Positions 36,895 through 46,413 of a stretch of 64,000 bases of DNA are shown here, piece after piece. The stretch's first letter is position 1, and each line of letters starts with the position of its first letter. The stretch comes from Actinomycetota bacterium. Lineage in GTDB: Bacteria > Actinomycetota > Thermoleophilia > RBG-16-64-13. The notes below the pieces were generated by a model. The model searched no databases and was not told where the DNA came from. It saw nothing but the letters and a program-made list of their open reading frames with translations. Position numbers and translations under genes: made by a program. The DNA lies in the NCBI GenBank assembly GCA_018830645.1, contig JAHJSA010000088.1, positions 62,001 to 126,000 on the forward strand. Direction: 5' to 3'.

Positions 36895-37848
36895 TCATCC
36901 GATCAGGCCTTGGATCGTACGAGCCATCCAAAGATACACCGGTATGCCCCAGATGATGTTGAAGGGGAACGTGACCCCGAGCGCCGTCGTCAGGTAGATG
37001 GAAGGGTTCGCCTCAGGCACGGCCAGGCGCATCGCCGCCGGCGCGGCGATATAGGAGGCGCTGGCGGCCAGGGTGGCCAGCACTGCGGCACCGCCCACCG
37101 AGAGACCGAGAACCAGACCCAACAGAGCTCCCAGGGCCCCGGAGAACAAGGGCCACATTGTGCCGAACGCCAGCAGGAAGGGACCAAGCCGGACGATGTC
37201 ACGCAGGCGTCTGGAGGCCACCAGACCCATCTCCAGCAGGAAGAGGGCAAGCACCCCTTTGAAGGGAGTGAAGAAGACGGGTTCCAGGCTCTCCGCCCTG
37301 ACCGGCCCGGCCACGTAGCCCACGATCAAGCCCACGATCAAGAAGTAGACCCCCTTTCCGAGAAGGATCTCGCGGGCCGCCTCGGCGTATCCGCTCTTCC
37401 TCCCGCTCCCGCGCCGTGCGAGCATGATGCCTACGGCAAGCGCGGGGATCTCCATGAAGGCCAGCAGAACGGCCACGTACGATTCGTACGGCACACCTTC
37501 CCGATCCAGGAAGGTCAGGCAGACGGCAAAGGTGACGGCACTCACGGATCCGTAGTGCGCGGCCAACGCCGCCGCGTTGGGCTTGTCGAGTCTGCCCATC
37601 CTCAAGACCGGGTACGCGAGTAGAGGCAAGGCTGCACCTGAGAGAGCCGCCGCGATCACGGCCGGCCCGGCCTCTACTATTCCCGTCTTGGCCAGGTCGA
37701 CTCCACCCTTCAGGCCTATGGCGAGGAGCAGGTAGATGCTGAGGGTCTCGTAGAGCGCCTCAGGCAGCCGGATATTCGACCCCAGGATCCCCGCCAGCAC
37801 GCCGAGCGCGAAGCATAAGACCGCCGGTTCCAGAAGATTCTGAAGCAC
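36895..37848 (-). CDS. sbtA: SbtA-family sodium-dependent bicarbonate symporter
   Basis: Na+/HCO3- symporter of 317 residues, ten predicted helices in two inverted halves. Family marks are YLLLAIGLKGGVDLA in the first half, HYGSVSAVTFAVCLTFL (the S-V-S-x-V-T-F substrate region), and LAASASYIAAPAAMR with TTALGVTFPFNI in the second half. GTG 37848 follows GAGGTGATTC. It is the first gene of the array, driven by the promoter at 38086-38114. High-affinity bicarbonate uptake is the known role in cyanobacteria; here it heads an operon of CO2/bicarbonate-using enzymes rather than carboxysome genes. Confidence 0.88.
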   Translation of the reverse strand: MLQNLLEPAVLCFALGVLAGILGSNIRLPEALYETLSIYLLLAIGLKGGVDLAKTGIVEAGPAVIAAALSGAALPLLAYPVLRMGRLDKPNAAALAAHYGSVSAVTFAVCLTFLDREGVPYESYVAVLLAFMEIPALAVGIMLARRGSGRKSGYAEAAREILLGKGVYFLIVGLIVGYVAGPVRAESLEPVFFTPFKGVLALFLLEMGLVASRRLRDIVRLGPFLLAFGTMWPLFSGALGALLGLVLGLSVGGAAVLATLAASASYIAAPAAMRLAVPEANPSIYLTTALGVTFPFNIIWGIPVYLWMARTIQGLIG

Positions 37849-38079
37849 GAATCACCTCACTAGATCCGTTTCCCACGCGAGGGTGGAAGCACATTCGACC
37901 TACCCCCAGAACCCGGGCCCCCCCGAGTCTTTCCAGAAGCACGTACCAGAAGCGCCACTCACCCCGAAGGAGACCGGCCCACTCCCGCGGAACCACGGCG
38001 TCGCTCGATCCATGAAGGCCGAGCAAGGACTCCAAGACGAACCACATGCGGCGGCACGAGCGTCCACCGCGTGATGCCC
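37849..38079 (-). other. Long 5' leader of the sbtA operon
   Basis: About 230 bases separate the predicted transcription start from the sbtA GTG. The stretch is GC-rich with an internal CTTCTGG direct repeat near 37935-37955 and a C/G-run near 37918-37925. I see no known riboswitch fold or complete intrinsic terminator, but the length is unusual in this compact window and could host RNA-level control. Confidence 0.35.
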
Positions 38080-38085
38080 GTACAA

Positions 38086-38114
38086 CGAATACCAGAGAAT
38101 TGTAGCACGGTCAA
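38086..38114 (-). promoter_or_regulatory. Predicted sigma-70-type promoter of the sbtA operon
   Basis: On the minus strand TTGACC (38109-38114) is followed after exactly 17 bases by TATTCG (38086-38091), itself preceded by TG as in extended -10 promoters. Transcription would start near 38079. The palindromic operator at 38153-38169 lies about 50 bp upstream of the -35, a usual place for LysR-type activation. Confidence 0.55.
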
Positions 38115-38131
38115 GCCGGAAGCCCGGATCA

Positions 38132-38169
38132 TCCGAAGATTTGGTACACTTCGTTCGGACAGTCCGAAC
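38132..38169. promoter_or_regulatory. Operator cluster between sbtA and the LysR-type regulator
   Basis: GTTCGGA (38153-38159)-CAG-TCCGAAC (38163-38169) is a perfect 17-bp inverted repeat, and a third TCCGAA half-site lies at 38132-38137. The repeat is 21 bp before the regulator start codon and upstream of the divergent sbtA promoter, the classical recognition site position for LysR-family proteins that autoregulate and activate a divergent operon. Confidence 0.6.
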
Positions 38170-38190
38170 ATCGGTTCAGCGAGGTGCGCT

Positions 38191-39108
38191 GTGGAGTTGA
38201 ACTATCACCATCTCCATTACTTCTGGGCCGTGGCACGCGAGGGGAACCTTACGAAGGCCGCGACTTCCCTTCATGTCACCCCGCAGACGGTCAGCGAACA
38301 GATACGAGAACTCGAGTCTGAACTCGGCCACGGGCTCTTCGATCGGGCCGGTCGAGGCCTCGTGCTCACGGAAACCGGCCAGATGGTGTTCCGCTACGCC
38401 GACCAGATCTTCACACTGGGCAGGGAACTAGGAGAGACGCTCAACGCGAGTCCACACAAGGCTCCCCTCCACCTGTCCGTCGGCGTCGTGCATTCGGTGC
38501 CCAGGTTCCTGGCCCAACGTCTCATCACTCCGGTCTTGGAGCGGGAGCAATCGGTCCGTATCCTCTGCCGCCAAGGATCGCTGCATGACCTACTCGCCTT
38601 GCTCGCAACACGCGACTTGGATGTGATCGTCTCCGACGAACCCATGCCGCGGGGCCATCACGTGAAAGGCTTCAGCCGTGACATAGGAGAATGCCCCGTG
38701 CTTATCATGGCTGAGCCGGCCCTGGCCGACCGCCTGGTGGACGGCTTCCCCGATTCCCTGGACGGCTTCCCCATGCTCCTGCCGACCGGCAGCACAGCCC
38801 TGAGGAGAGAGTTGGACACATGGCTCGAAGCCCGCGGTCTCCGACCCGTCGTGGTTGGCGAGTTCGAGAGCCTCTCGCTTCTCAAGGCATTTGGAAGGAT
38901 CGGCGCCGGCGCCTTCGCGGTCCCGGCCATGATCGAAGAAGACGTCGCCTCGTGCGAGGGGGTCCGACGGGTGGGAGTCGTCGAAGGCCTGACACAGGTC
39001 TTCTACACGATCACGGCGGAGCGGCGCTCGAGCAACCCCCTCGTCTCGGCCATCTACGACTCGGCCCGCAGCGCCCGGGGGGAGAAGGCGCCCCCCACGA
39101 CCGCCTGA
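38191..39108 (+). CDS. LysR-family transcriptional regulator, NhaR-like
   Basis: A 305-residue LysR regulator. The N-terminal winged helix starts VELNYHHLHYFWAVAREGNLTKAATSLHVTPQTVS, the NhaR-type variant (LNYxHLxYFWxVAxEGSxxxA). The effector domain follows. GAGG lies six bases before GTG 38191. It is divergent from sbtA and followed by nhaA on the same strand after 181 bp. NhaR in E. coli activates nhaA in response to Na+. Control of both nhaA and the Na+-driven bicarbonate operon by one Na+-linked regulator is a plausible reading. Confidence 0.88.
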   Translation: MELNYHHLHYFWAVAREGNLTKAATSLHVTPQTVSEQIRELESELGHGLFDRAGRGLVLTETGQMVFRYADQIFTLGRELGETLNASPHKAPLHLSVGVVHSVPRFLAQRLITPVLEREQSVRILCRQGSLHDLLALLATRDLDVIVSDEPMPRGHHVKGFSRDIGECPVLIMAEPALADRLVDGFPDSLDGFPMLLPTGSTALRRELDTWLEARGLRPVVVGEFESLSLLKAFGRIGAGAFAVPAMIEEDVASCEGVRRVGVVEGLTQVFYTITAERRSSNPLVSAIYDSARSARGEKAPPTTA

Positions 39109-39289
39109 CACGCTCGCCTCCGCTCGAGCGCATCTCCGCCATCTTCACTCGAGTGCGTCCGCGTCTGCCAGGAGGGGTATCCGTGCCTCCCACCACGCTC
39201 CGATAAGGTACCCTTGCCGACATGACCGCAGAGCCCCAGACTAGAGCCTCCCGCGCCCCGAGCGGGAAACGCGCACCACTCCAGAGACG

Positions 39290-40633
39290 ATGACGCCGCG
39301 CCTTCCCGCCCCCATCGCAGCAGCGGTGCGGCCCTTCCAGCAATTCGCCAAGCTCCAGGCGTCCCAGGGCATCCTGTTGCTCTTCTCCACAGCGGTGGCT
39401 CTGATATGGGCCAACTCGCCATGGAGTCACAGCTACGACGCGCTCTGGCACACCGAGATCGCCGTCGCGGTGGGAACGCATGTCCTGGAGAAGACCCTGC
39501 TCCACTGGATCAACGACGGCCTCATGGTGGTCTTCTTCTTCGTGGTGGGCTTGGAGATCAAACGAGAGATCCTCGCGGGGGAGCTGGCCTCCCCCCGCAG
39601 AGCCGCCCTCCCGATCGCTGCGGCCCTCGGAGGGATGATCGCCCCGGCACTCATATATCTGGCCTTCAACTATGGAGGAGAAGGCGCCCGGGGTTGGGGG
39701 ATCGCCATGGCTACCGACATCGCCTTCGCCCTCGGCGTCCTCACGCTCGCGGGGCCGCGGATCCCGGTGGCGTTGAAGGTGTTCCTGGTCGCCGTCGCGA
39801 TCGTCGACGACATCGGTGCTGTGCTCGTGATCGCCCTGTTCTACTCCGAGGGAGTCTCGCTGACCGCTCTTGCCGGCGCGGCCGGAGTGCTGGTGCTGCT
39901 CGCTCTCATGAACCGTGCGGGCGTGCGCCGGCCCCTGGCCTATGGAGCCCTTGGAGTCGCGCTCTGGCTCTGTTTCCTCGTGAGCGGCATTCACGCCACG
40001 GTCGCGGGCGTCTTGCTGGCGATGACCGTGCCTGCCCGCAGCGACATCAGCACCGAGCGATTCACCCACAAGGTGCGAGAACTCCTCACGGTGTTCGACC
40101 GCGGTAACGGCGCGACGGTGTTGGGCGACGAGCGCCGACAGACTGCAGCCCTCGGCATCGAACACGCGGTCGAACGGGTGGGAGTGCCCCTCATCCGGCT
40201 CGAACACACCCTTCAGCCATGGGTCGCCTTCTTCATCATGCCGCTGTTCGCCCTCGCGAACGCCGGAGTGGCCCTGGGCGGCGACTTGGCGAGCCAGTTG
40301 CGTCACCCCGTGAGTCTGGGCATCATCTTCGGCTTGGTGGCGGGCAAGCAGCTTGGCATCATGAGCTTCTCCCTCACCGCGGTGAAGTCGGGCTACGCCC
40401 ACAAGCCGGCGAGTATCGGATGGGGCCAGATCTACGGCACAGGCTGGCTCGGGGGGATCGGGTTCACGATGGCCTTGTTCATCGCAAGCCTGGCCTTCGA
40501 GGGTACGGAGCTCATGGCCACGGCCAAGACCGCCATATTGGTCGCGTCCGCCGTGTCCGGTGTGGCAGGCTGGACGATCCTACGACTCCTCCTTCCCGCC
40601 GTAGGCCGGAGACAGATCAGACGCAGCAGCTGA
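39290..40633 (+). CDS. nhaA: Na+/H+ antiporter NhaA
   Basis: Electrogenic antiporter exporting Na+ for incoming H+. The 447 residues show the NhaA hallmarks: FFVVGLEIKREILAGEL, WGIAMATDIAFALGVL and the two adjacent ion-binding Asp residues in VAIVDDIGAVLVIALFY. It lies downstream of the NhaR-like regulator. In this context it would restore the sodium gradient used by SbtA. Convergent with carA. Confidence 0.95.
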   Translation: MTPRLPAPIAAAVRPFQQFAKLQASQGILLLFSTAVALIWANSPWSHSYDALWHTEIAVAVGTHVLEKTLLHWINDGLMVVFFFVVGLEIKREILAGELASPRRAALPIAAALGGMIAPALIYLAFNYGGEGARGWGIAMATDIAFALGVLTLAGPRIPVALKVFLVAVAIVDDIGAVLVIALFYSEGVSLTALAGAAGVLVLLALMNRAGVRRPLAYGALGVALWLCFLVSGIHATVAGVLLAMTVPARSDISTERFTHKVRELLTVFDRGNGATVLGDERRQTAALGIEHAVERVGVPLIRLEHTLQPWVAFFIMPLFALANAGVALGGDLASQLRHPVSLGIIFGLVAGKQLGIMSFSLTAVKSGYAHKPASIGWGQIYGTGWLGGIGFTMALFIASLAFEGTELMATAKTAILVASAVSGVAGWTILRLLLPAVGRRQIRRSS

Positions 40634-40651
40634 CACGCGGGGGCTGCGCGC

Positions 40652-41800
40652 CTACGCCTCCATCAGCGCGACGAACTGACGGAACAGGTAGAGGCTGTCG
40701 TGCGGGCCGGGCCCCGCTTCCGGGTGATACTGCACGCAGAACGCAGGCAGGTCGAGCAGACGAAGCCCCTCCACCGTGCCGTCGTTCAGGTTGAGGTGGC
40801 TCACCTGCACCGGCCCGAACTCTGAATCCACCACCATCGCGGCCGGATCGAGCCCCGAGAGATCGGCGCCCCCGTTACGCACCTCCTCGACCGCCGCCGG
40901 GGCAGCCACGGCGAACCCATGGTTCTGACTGGTGATCTCGATCGCGTCGCGCAGGTAGTTCTTCACGGGGTGGTTGATGCCTCGGTGTCCGAACTTCAGC
41001 TTGTAGGTGCTGAGTCCCAGGGCCAGAGCCATCAGCTGGTGCCCCAGGCAGATACCGAACAGCGGCACTCTCCCGAGAAGGCCGCGGATGGTCTCGACCG
41101 CGTAGGTCACGGGCTCCGGGTCCCCTGGGCCGTTCGAGAGGAACACCCCGTCGGGTTGTAGCTTGAGCACCTGATCCGGCATCCAGTGGGCGGGCACCAC
41201 CGTGACTCGGCACCCCATCTCGATGAGGTTCCTCAAGATGGAGCGCTTCATTCCGAAGTCGAACGCCACCACGTGCAGCCCGGAACCGGCGGCGCCCACG
41301 ACATACGGCTCGTCGCAGGTGACCTCCCGCACCAGATCGCGGCCCGAGAGGCCGGGGAAGGCCCGCACTTCGGCGAGAACCTCCTCGACGTTCAGGTCCT
41401 CGCCCGCCGCGACGCAGGCCGTCATGGCTCCCTGGTCGCGGATGCGGCGCGTGAGCGCCCGGGTGTCCACGCCACCGACACCCACGACCGCCCTCTGCTC
41501 CAGCCACTCGATCCAAGCCTCCGGACAGGTGCGGTTGTAGTTGGTGTTCTTGACCTCGCGCACCACCAGCGCGCGGGAACGCACTTCAGCCGACTCGAGC
41601 AGGTGGTCGGCGGCACCGTAGTTGCCGATCATCGGATAGGTGAAGGTGACCATCTGCCCGTGATACGAGGGGTCGGTGAGCACCTCCTGGTACCCGGTCA
41701 TGCCGGTATTGAACACGATCTCACCGAACACCCGGCCGGGCGCGGCGAAGCCGAAGCCCTGGTAGACGGTGCCGTCCTCCAACACCAAGTAGCCGGGCAC
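40652..41800 (-). CDS. carA: Carbamoyl-phosphate synthase small subunit
   Basis: Glutamine amidotransferase subunit that delivers ammonia to CarB. From GTG 41800 (AGGAG four bases upstream; GTG 41815 is the alternative) it is 382 residues. Motifs are [16 protein letters not shown] at the N-terminus, [14 protein letters not shown], the nucleophile Cys in [16 protein letters not shown] and the late [14 protein letters not shown]. It follows pyrC by 50 bp in the same direction and is likely co-transcribed. Confidence 0.96.
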   Translation of the reverse strand: MPGYLVLEDGTVYQGFGFAAPGRVFGEIVFNTGMTGYQEVLTDPSYHGQMVTFTYPMIGNYGAADHLLESAEVRSRALVVREVKNTNYNRTCPEAWIEWLEQRAVVGVGGVDTRALTRRIRDQGAMTACVAAGEDLNVEEVLAEVRAFPGLSGRDLVREVTCDEPYVVGAAGSGLHVVAFDFGMKRSILRNLIEMGCRVTVVPAHWMPDQVLKLQPDGVFLSNGPGDPEPVTYAVETIRGLLGRVPLFGICLGHQLMALALGLSTYKLKFGHRGINHPVKNYLRDAIEITSQNHGFAVAAPAAVEEVRNGGADLSGLDPAAMVVDSEFGPVQVSHLNLNDGTVEGLRLLDLPAFCVQYHPEAGPGPHDSLYLFRQFVALMEA

Positions 41801-41850
41801 GTCGCTCCTATACACTCCTGCTTCTCCTCTCGTGGACCGCCACGCGGCCT

Positions 41851-43281
41851 TCAGGCCCTCGCATGCCCGCCGTCCCGTGCTTTTCTTGTGCGCTCGAACC
41901 GGCGGGCGCCCTTCACCATGGTCATAGCGACTCTCCCGCGCACCCGTCTGCCCAGGAAGGCCGAGTTCCGGCTCTTCCCATACAGGTCGGAGGTGGTCAC
42001 CTCCCACGACTCTTCGAGGTCGACCGCGCAGATGTCGGCGGCGCTCCCCACTTCCAGGCGTGGAGCTTCGACACCCAAGATGCGACACGGGGCGGTGCTC
42101 AGGGCTTCCACGAGCCGGGCGAGAGTGAGCGATCCCGTCTCGACGAGACCTCCGTAAAGAGCGGGGAACGCCGTCTCGAGACCCACCGACCCGAAGGGCG
42201 CGTCCTCGAAGGGTACCTCCTTCTCGTGCGGAGCGTGAGGCGCGTGGTCGGTGGCAACACAGTCGATGACTCCCTCGACCAGGGCGGCCAGGAGCGCCGC
42301 CCTGTCCTCGGCGGCACGCAACGGCGGGTTGACCTTGAGGCTCTGATCGAAACCGGACACCAGGTCGTCGCCGAGGAGCAGATGGTGCGGCGTGACCTCC
42401 GCGGTGACGGGAAGCCCGGCGGCCTTTGCGTCTCGCAGCAGTCGCACCGAGGCGGCCGTAGAGAGGTGCTGAAGATGCAGCAAGGGGACCCGGCTCGCGG
42501 TCCCGGGGGTGGGGCTGCGCCTCGCACGCTCCTCCACCACCGCGCGGAGCACCTCGAGGTCGCGGGCCAGCGGGCCCGACTCGGCGGCCGTCGGGATACC
42601 GCGCAGACCGAGACGAGCGCTCCAGGCGCCCTCGTGCATCACCCCGTCCGCGGCAAGGCTCGCGTCTTCCAGGTGCAGGAGCAGAGGGCGACCTATCGAG
42701 CCCGCGTACCGCAGGGCCGTGAGGAGCAGGTCGAGGTCGCGCAGGGCACGACCGTCGTCGGAGAAGGCCACAACCCCGGCGTCCGCGAGTTCCCAGAGCT
42801 CCGACAGCGCCTCCCCGCGAAGACCGTGGCTCACGGCCCCCACCTGGGCGACCGCGACGTCGGCGACCTCGTCCGCCTGATCCAGTACCCACGCAGCCAA
42901 GGGGCCCGCGTCGACCGGCGGATCGGTGTTCGCCATGCCCGCCACAAGCACGAATCCGCCCGCGGCGGCCGCGCGTGCGGCTGAGGCCAGGTCTTCCTTG
43001 TACTCCTGGCCTGGTGTGCGCAGGTGGGCGTGCATGTCGACGAAACCGGGGAAGACGTGACAACCGGCCAGGTGCGCGAGCACCGTGGCATCCGGCGCGT
43101 CGGCGACGAGGCCGCCAGACTTGCCGATCGCCACGATCACGCCGCCGCGCACCAGCAGGGAGCCTCGGCGGTCGAGACCACAGGCCGGGTCGAAGAGATG
43201 CACATCGGGGAGCAGCAGCTGCTCGGGAGGCCTGCTCCGCAGGGCAAGGCGCGGAGCCGGCCGGGGGACGGTGACATCCAT
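41851..43281 (-). CDS. pyrC: Dihydroorotase (class I)
   Basis: Zinc amidohydrolase that cyclises carbamoyl aspartate. The 476-residue protein has the metal motif [19 protein letters not shown] (His-x-His) and the late catalytic [11 protein letters not shown], with [10 protein letters not shown] between. It is about 40 residues longer than most relatives, mainly through a central Ala/Arg/Thr-rich stretch around residues 225-245. The ATG is preceded by AAAGGA, which is itself part of the PyrR-type hairpin directly upstream. Confidence 0.95.
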   Translation of the reverse strand: MDVTVPRPAPRLALRSRPPEQLLLPDVHLFDPACGLDRRGSLLVRGGVIVAIGKSGGLVADAPDATVLAHLAGCHVFPGFVDMHAHLRTPGQEYKEDLASAARAAAAGGFVLVAGMANTDPPVDAGPLAAWVLDQADEVADVAVAQVGAVSHGLRGEALSELWELADAGVVAFSDDGRALRDLDLLLTALRYAGSIGRPLLLHLEDASLAADGVMHEGAWSARLGLRGIPTAAESGPLARDLEVLRAVVEERARRSPTPGTASRVPLLHLQHLSTAASVRLLRDAKAAGLPVTAEVTPHHLLLGDDLVSGFDQSLKVNPPLRAAEDRAALLAALVEGVIDCVATDHAPHAPHEKEVPFEDAPFGSVGLETAFPALYGGLVETGSLTLARLVEALSTAPCRILGVEAPRLEVGSAADICAVDLEESWEVTTSDLYGKSRNSAFLGRRVRGRVAMTMVKGARRFERTRKARDGGHARA

Positions 43282-43288
43282 CCGGGTT

Positions 43289-43318
43289 CCTTTCGGTCTC
43301 ACGGGACACGTTTAAAGG
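43289..43318 (-). promoter_or_regulatory. PyrR-type RNA hairpin covering the pyrC ribosome binding site
   Basis: Minus-strand element CCTTTAA...GTCCCGTGAGACC...AAAGG, 30 bases. The closing stem CCTTT/AAAGG contains the AAAGG that serves as Shine-Dalgarno for the pyrC ATG seven bases downstream. PyrR binding would therefore hide the ribosome site. Same length and core as the elements before pyrB and carB. Confidence 0.8.
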
Positions 43319-43342
43319 CCAGCCTATGGTACCCCGGCCGGA

Positions 43343-43383
43343 CCCACGGTGGTAGCCCAACGGCCCACGGTGGTAGCCCAACG
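43343..43383. repeat. 21-bp tandem repeat, two copies plus degenerate third
   Basis: CCCACGGTGGTAGCCCAACG occurs at 43343 and again at 43364, exactly 21 bp apart (two helical turns), followed by a decayed copy with TTGGTGGCACCC. Each unit contains the near-palindrome CCACGGTGG. It lies between the divergent pyrC and zinc-ribbon genes and could be a pair of operator sites for the latter. Confidence 0.6.
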
Positions 43384-43461
43384 TCGCTTGGTGGCACCCG
43401 GCTGGTCTACAACTTGCCGGCACGGGTACTCTTCCCTCACGCCGAATGGAAGGAGAGCCAA

Positions 43462-43863
43462 GTGAGTAACACGTGCTATAACTGCGGGACGGAGAACGCC
43501 GTCGTCGAGACGTTCTGCCACAAGTGCGGCGCGGCGCTGGGCAAGCTCAGCAACATGCAGCAGTCGGGCATCCAGGCCGGCTCCGGCGAGGAACGTGTGC
43601 TCTGGGAGATGGGGGACATCCGCCTCACCACCGAGGCGGTGCTCATCGGCATGGACACCGACGCTCCCGACGTGGTGCCGCTCGACACCATCCATGACGT
43701 CGTCGTCGATACCCGCTGCCTCGTGCTCAAAGTCAAGGACGGCGACGACAAGTACTGCATGATTGACGACCCTACCGATCTGGCAGATCTGGTGCGCGAC
43801 CACATGTTCCGTGGGCGGTTGGCCCACAAGCGCAAAGACATGGGTTACATCCCACCCGACTGA
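43462..43863 (+). CDS. Zinc-ribbon protein with C-terminal domain of unknown function
   Basis: A 133-residue protein with an N-terminal zinc ribbon (Cys5, Cys8, Cys19, Cys22) and a beta-rich domain after residue 45 ([20 protein letters not shown] ... [14 protein letters not shown]) that looks like a small PH-like or DUF domain. AAGGAG precedes GTG 43462. It is inserted on the opposite strand inside the pyr cluster between pyrB and pyrC; a direct link to pyrimidine synthesis is not evident. Confidence 0.75.
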   Translation: MSNTCYNCGTENAVVETFCHKCGAALGKLSNMQQSGIQAGSGEERVLWEMGDIRLTTEAVLIGMDTDAPDVVPLDTIHDVVVDTRCLVLKVKDGDDKYCMIDDPTDLADLVRDHMFRGRLAHKRKDMGYIPPD

Positions 43864-43880
43864 GCCCCCGGGTCGGGCGC

Positions 43881-44801
<921 letters not shown>

Positions 44802-44809
44802 GTGGATCC

Positions 44810-44839
44810 CCTTCCGGCCTCACAGGACGCGCTTAAAGG
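44810..44839 (-). promoter_or_regulatory. PyrR-type RNA hairpin covering the pyrB ribosome binding site
   Basis: Minus-strand element CCTTTAA...GTCCTGTGAGGCC...AAGG, 30 bases. The 3' stem arm GGAAGG continues into the Shine-Dalgarno AAGGGG of pyrB. It is the closest of the three to the published PyrR binding consensus (UUUAA....GUCC.G.GAGGCU-like). Confidence 0.8.
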
Positions 44840-44942
44840 TCGTCACATCCTAGCGCGAACGGGTCTCATACGGTAGCCCCAGGGTTGGAGGCGACGGCGC
44901 GCGCGCCTCAACGCGACCCCGCCACCGTCACGCTCGCGCGCG

Positions 44943-45533
44943 TCAGGCGCGGCTGGATACCAACGACACTTCGTCCACCCCGTCCAGCTCCGCCAAACGC
45001 ACGTCGATGCGTTCGAGGCGGCTGGTGGGCACGTTCTTGCCCACGAAGTCAGGACGTATGGGAAGCTCGCGATGACCGCGATCCACCAGCACCGCGAGCT
45101 GCACCACCTGCGGTCGCCCGTAATCGAAGAGGGCTTCGATCGCGGCGCGGATGGTGCGGCCGGTGAAGAGTACATCGTCCACGAGTACGATGCGACGTCC
45201 CTCCACGTCGAACGGCAAAGATGTGGAGCGCACCAGAGGCTGGTCGTATGCCGGCACGCGGGCGCCGAGGTCGTCGCGATAGAACGAAATGTCGATGGAG
45301 CCGGTCGCCGGCCGCGCCCCATGATACTCCTCGAGCAGGCCCGCAAGACGGTCGGCCAACTCGACGCCCCGCCTCTGGATGCCCACGAGAGCCAGGGCGG
45401 ATACATCGGGAGTGTGCTCGGCGATCTCATGCGCCATGCGGATCAGAGTGCGTCTCATGCGCTCGGGATCGAGCAGGACCTTGCTCGCATCCCCGCCGGG
45501 ATCGTGGCCGGGACCTCGGTTCGACACGCGCAT
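44943..45533 (-). CDS. pyrR: Bifunctional pyr mRNA-binding attenuator / uracil phosphoribosyltransferase
   Basis: RNA-binding regulator of pyrimidine genes that senses UMP/PRPP. The roughly 196-residue protein has the PRPP loop RIVLVDDVLFTGRTIRAAIE and the PyrR block LALVGIQRRGVELADRLA, with basic residues typical of the RNA-binding face. The start may be ATG 45533 or the GTG two codons later, which is better spaced from GGAGG. It lies upstream of pyrB (141 bp gap) and matches the three hairpins found before pyrB, pyrC and carB; it has no hairpin of its own. Confidence 0.95.
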   Translation of the reverse strand: MRVSNRGPGHDPGGDASKVLLDPERMRRTLIRMAHEIAEHTPDVSALALVGIQRRGVELADRLAGLLEEYHGARPATGSIDISFYRDDLGARVPAYDQPLVRSTSLPFDVEGRRIVLVDDVLFTGRTIRAAIEALFDYGRPQVVQLAVLVDRGHRELPIRPDFVGKNVPTSRLERIDVRLAELDGVDEVSLVSSRA

Positions 45534-45678
45534 CCCCCTCCGTTGGCACACCTGCAGGCTCAGCCGGATTCTAGCTCACCGGCCGAACGGGGACCAAACG
45601 GCGCCCTGCACCGCAGGTGGGCCGCCGCCCCCGACCCGACTCGGCCGCGAGGCGGCCATCAAACCGACCCGACTTCGC

Positions 45679-46404
45679 TCACCCAGCCGCGGCCTCGTCC
45701 ATGATCCAGGTGAGGGCACGCGCGCCGCCCACCACCAAGCCTGCCGGCATGGTGGGGTCTTCCTCGTGCAGGGCGCGCTGCACGAGCTCCCGCTTCGGGG
45801 AGCCCGTCACCAGGAACATGACGCGGCGGGCCGCAAGGAACACCGGCATGGTGAGCGTGAGACGCCGCATCCCCGAGTGCTCGGCCGTCGCCACCACCCA
45901 ACGGTCTCGCTCTTCGACATCGGGCGACCCTGGGAACAACGACGCTGTGTGACCGTCGTGCCCCATGCCCAGGAGGATCAGGTCGAGTTCCGGCCCTCCG
46001 CCAATGCCGTCCGCGAGCGTAAGGAGCACACGCTCGTAGGCCGCCGCGGCGTCCTCGGGCGGGTCTTCCCCCCGCATGCGGTGCACGCCCGCGACCGCGC
46101 GTTCGAGCAGCCCGGTCGTCTCCGCGAGACGGTAGTTGCTGCGCTCGTCCTGAGGAGACACACAGCGCTCGTCTCCCCAGAGTAGGTGCGTGGAAGCCCA
46201 AGGAAGGTCGTCGTACGCCGAACCGGCCAAGACCCGATAGAGCCCCTCGGGCGTCGAGCCGCCGCTGAGTACGAGAGTGAACGCACCTCGAGCCTCTACT
46301 GCAGCTCGGGCCTCGCGGGCCACCCGCATCGCGGCGGCTTCGGCGACGGCCTCCAGACACGACTCCACGACGATCTCCCGCGAAAGCCCCCCGACCTTCT
46401 CCAT
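45679..46404 (-). CDS. pgl: 6-phosphogluconolactonase
   Basis: Hydrolyses 6-phosphogluconolactone in the oxidative pentose phosphate pathway. The 241-residue DevB/SOL-type protein has LVLSGGSTPEGLYRVLAG, THLLWGDERCVSPQDERSNY and LDLILLGMGHDGHTASLFPG. It is the last gene of the tkt-tal-zwf-opcA-pgl operon, 9 bp after opcA. Confidence 0.96.
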   Translation of the reverse strand: MEKVGGLSREIVVESCLEAVAEAAAMRVAREARAAVEARGAFTLVLSGGSTPEGLYRVLAGSAYDDLPWASTHLLWGDERCVSPQDERSNYRLAETTGLLERAVAGVHRMRGEDPPEDAAAAYERVLLTLADGIGGGPELDLILLGMGHDGHTASLFPGSPDVEERDRWVVATAEHSGMRRLTLTMPVFLAARRVMFLVTGSPKRELVQRALHEEDPTMPAGLVVGGARALTWIMDEAAAG

Positions 46405-46413
46405 GACTCCCCC

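Noticed and set aside
38041-38110. TACAAT on the minus strand near 38098 as the sbtA -10 box
   Set aside because: No -35 at the right distance; TTGACC with TATTCG at 17-bp spacing is the better promoter.
43343-43400. Repeats as a CRISPR array
   Set aside because: Units are directly abutting 21-mers without spacers, only two clean copies and no cas genes.
41816-43423. Upstream part of a 923-codon frame leading into carA
   Set aside because: It is an out-of-frame reading of pyrC without motifs; carA begins at GTG 41800 (or 41815) with a proper ribosome site.
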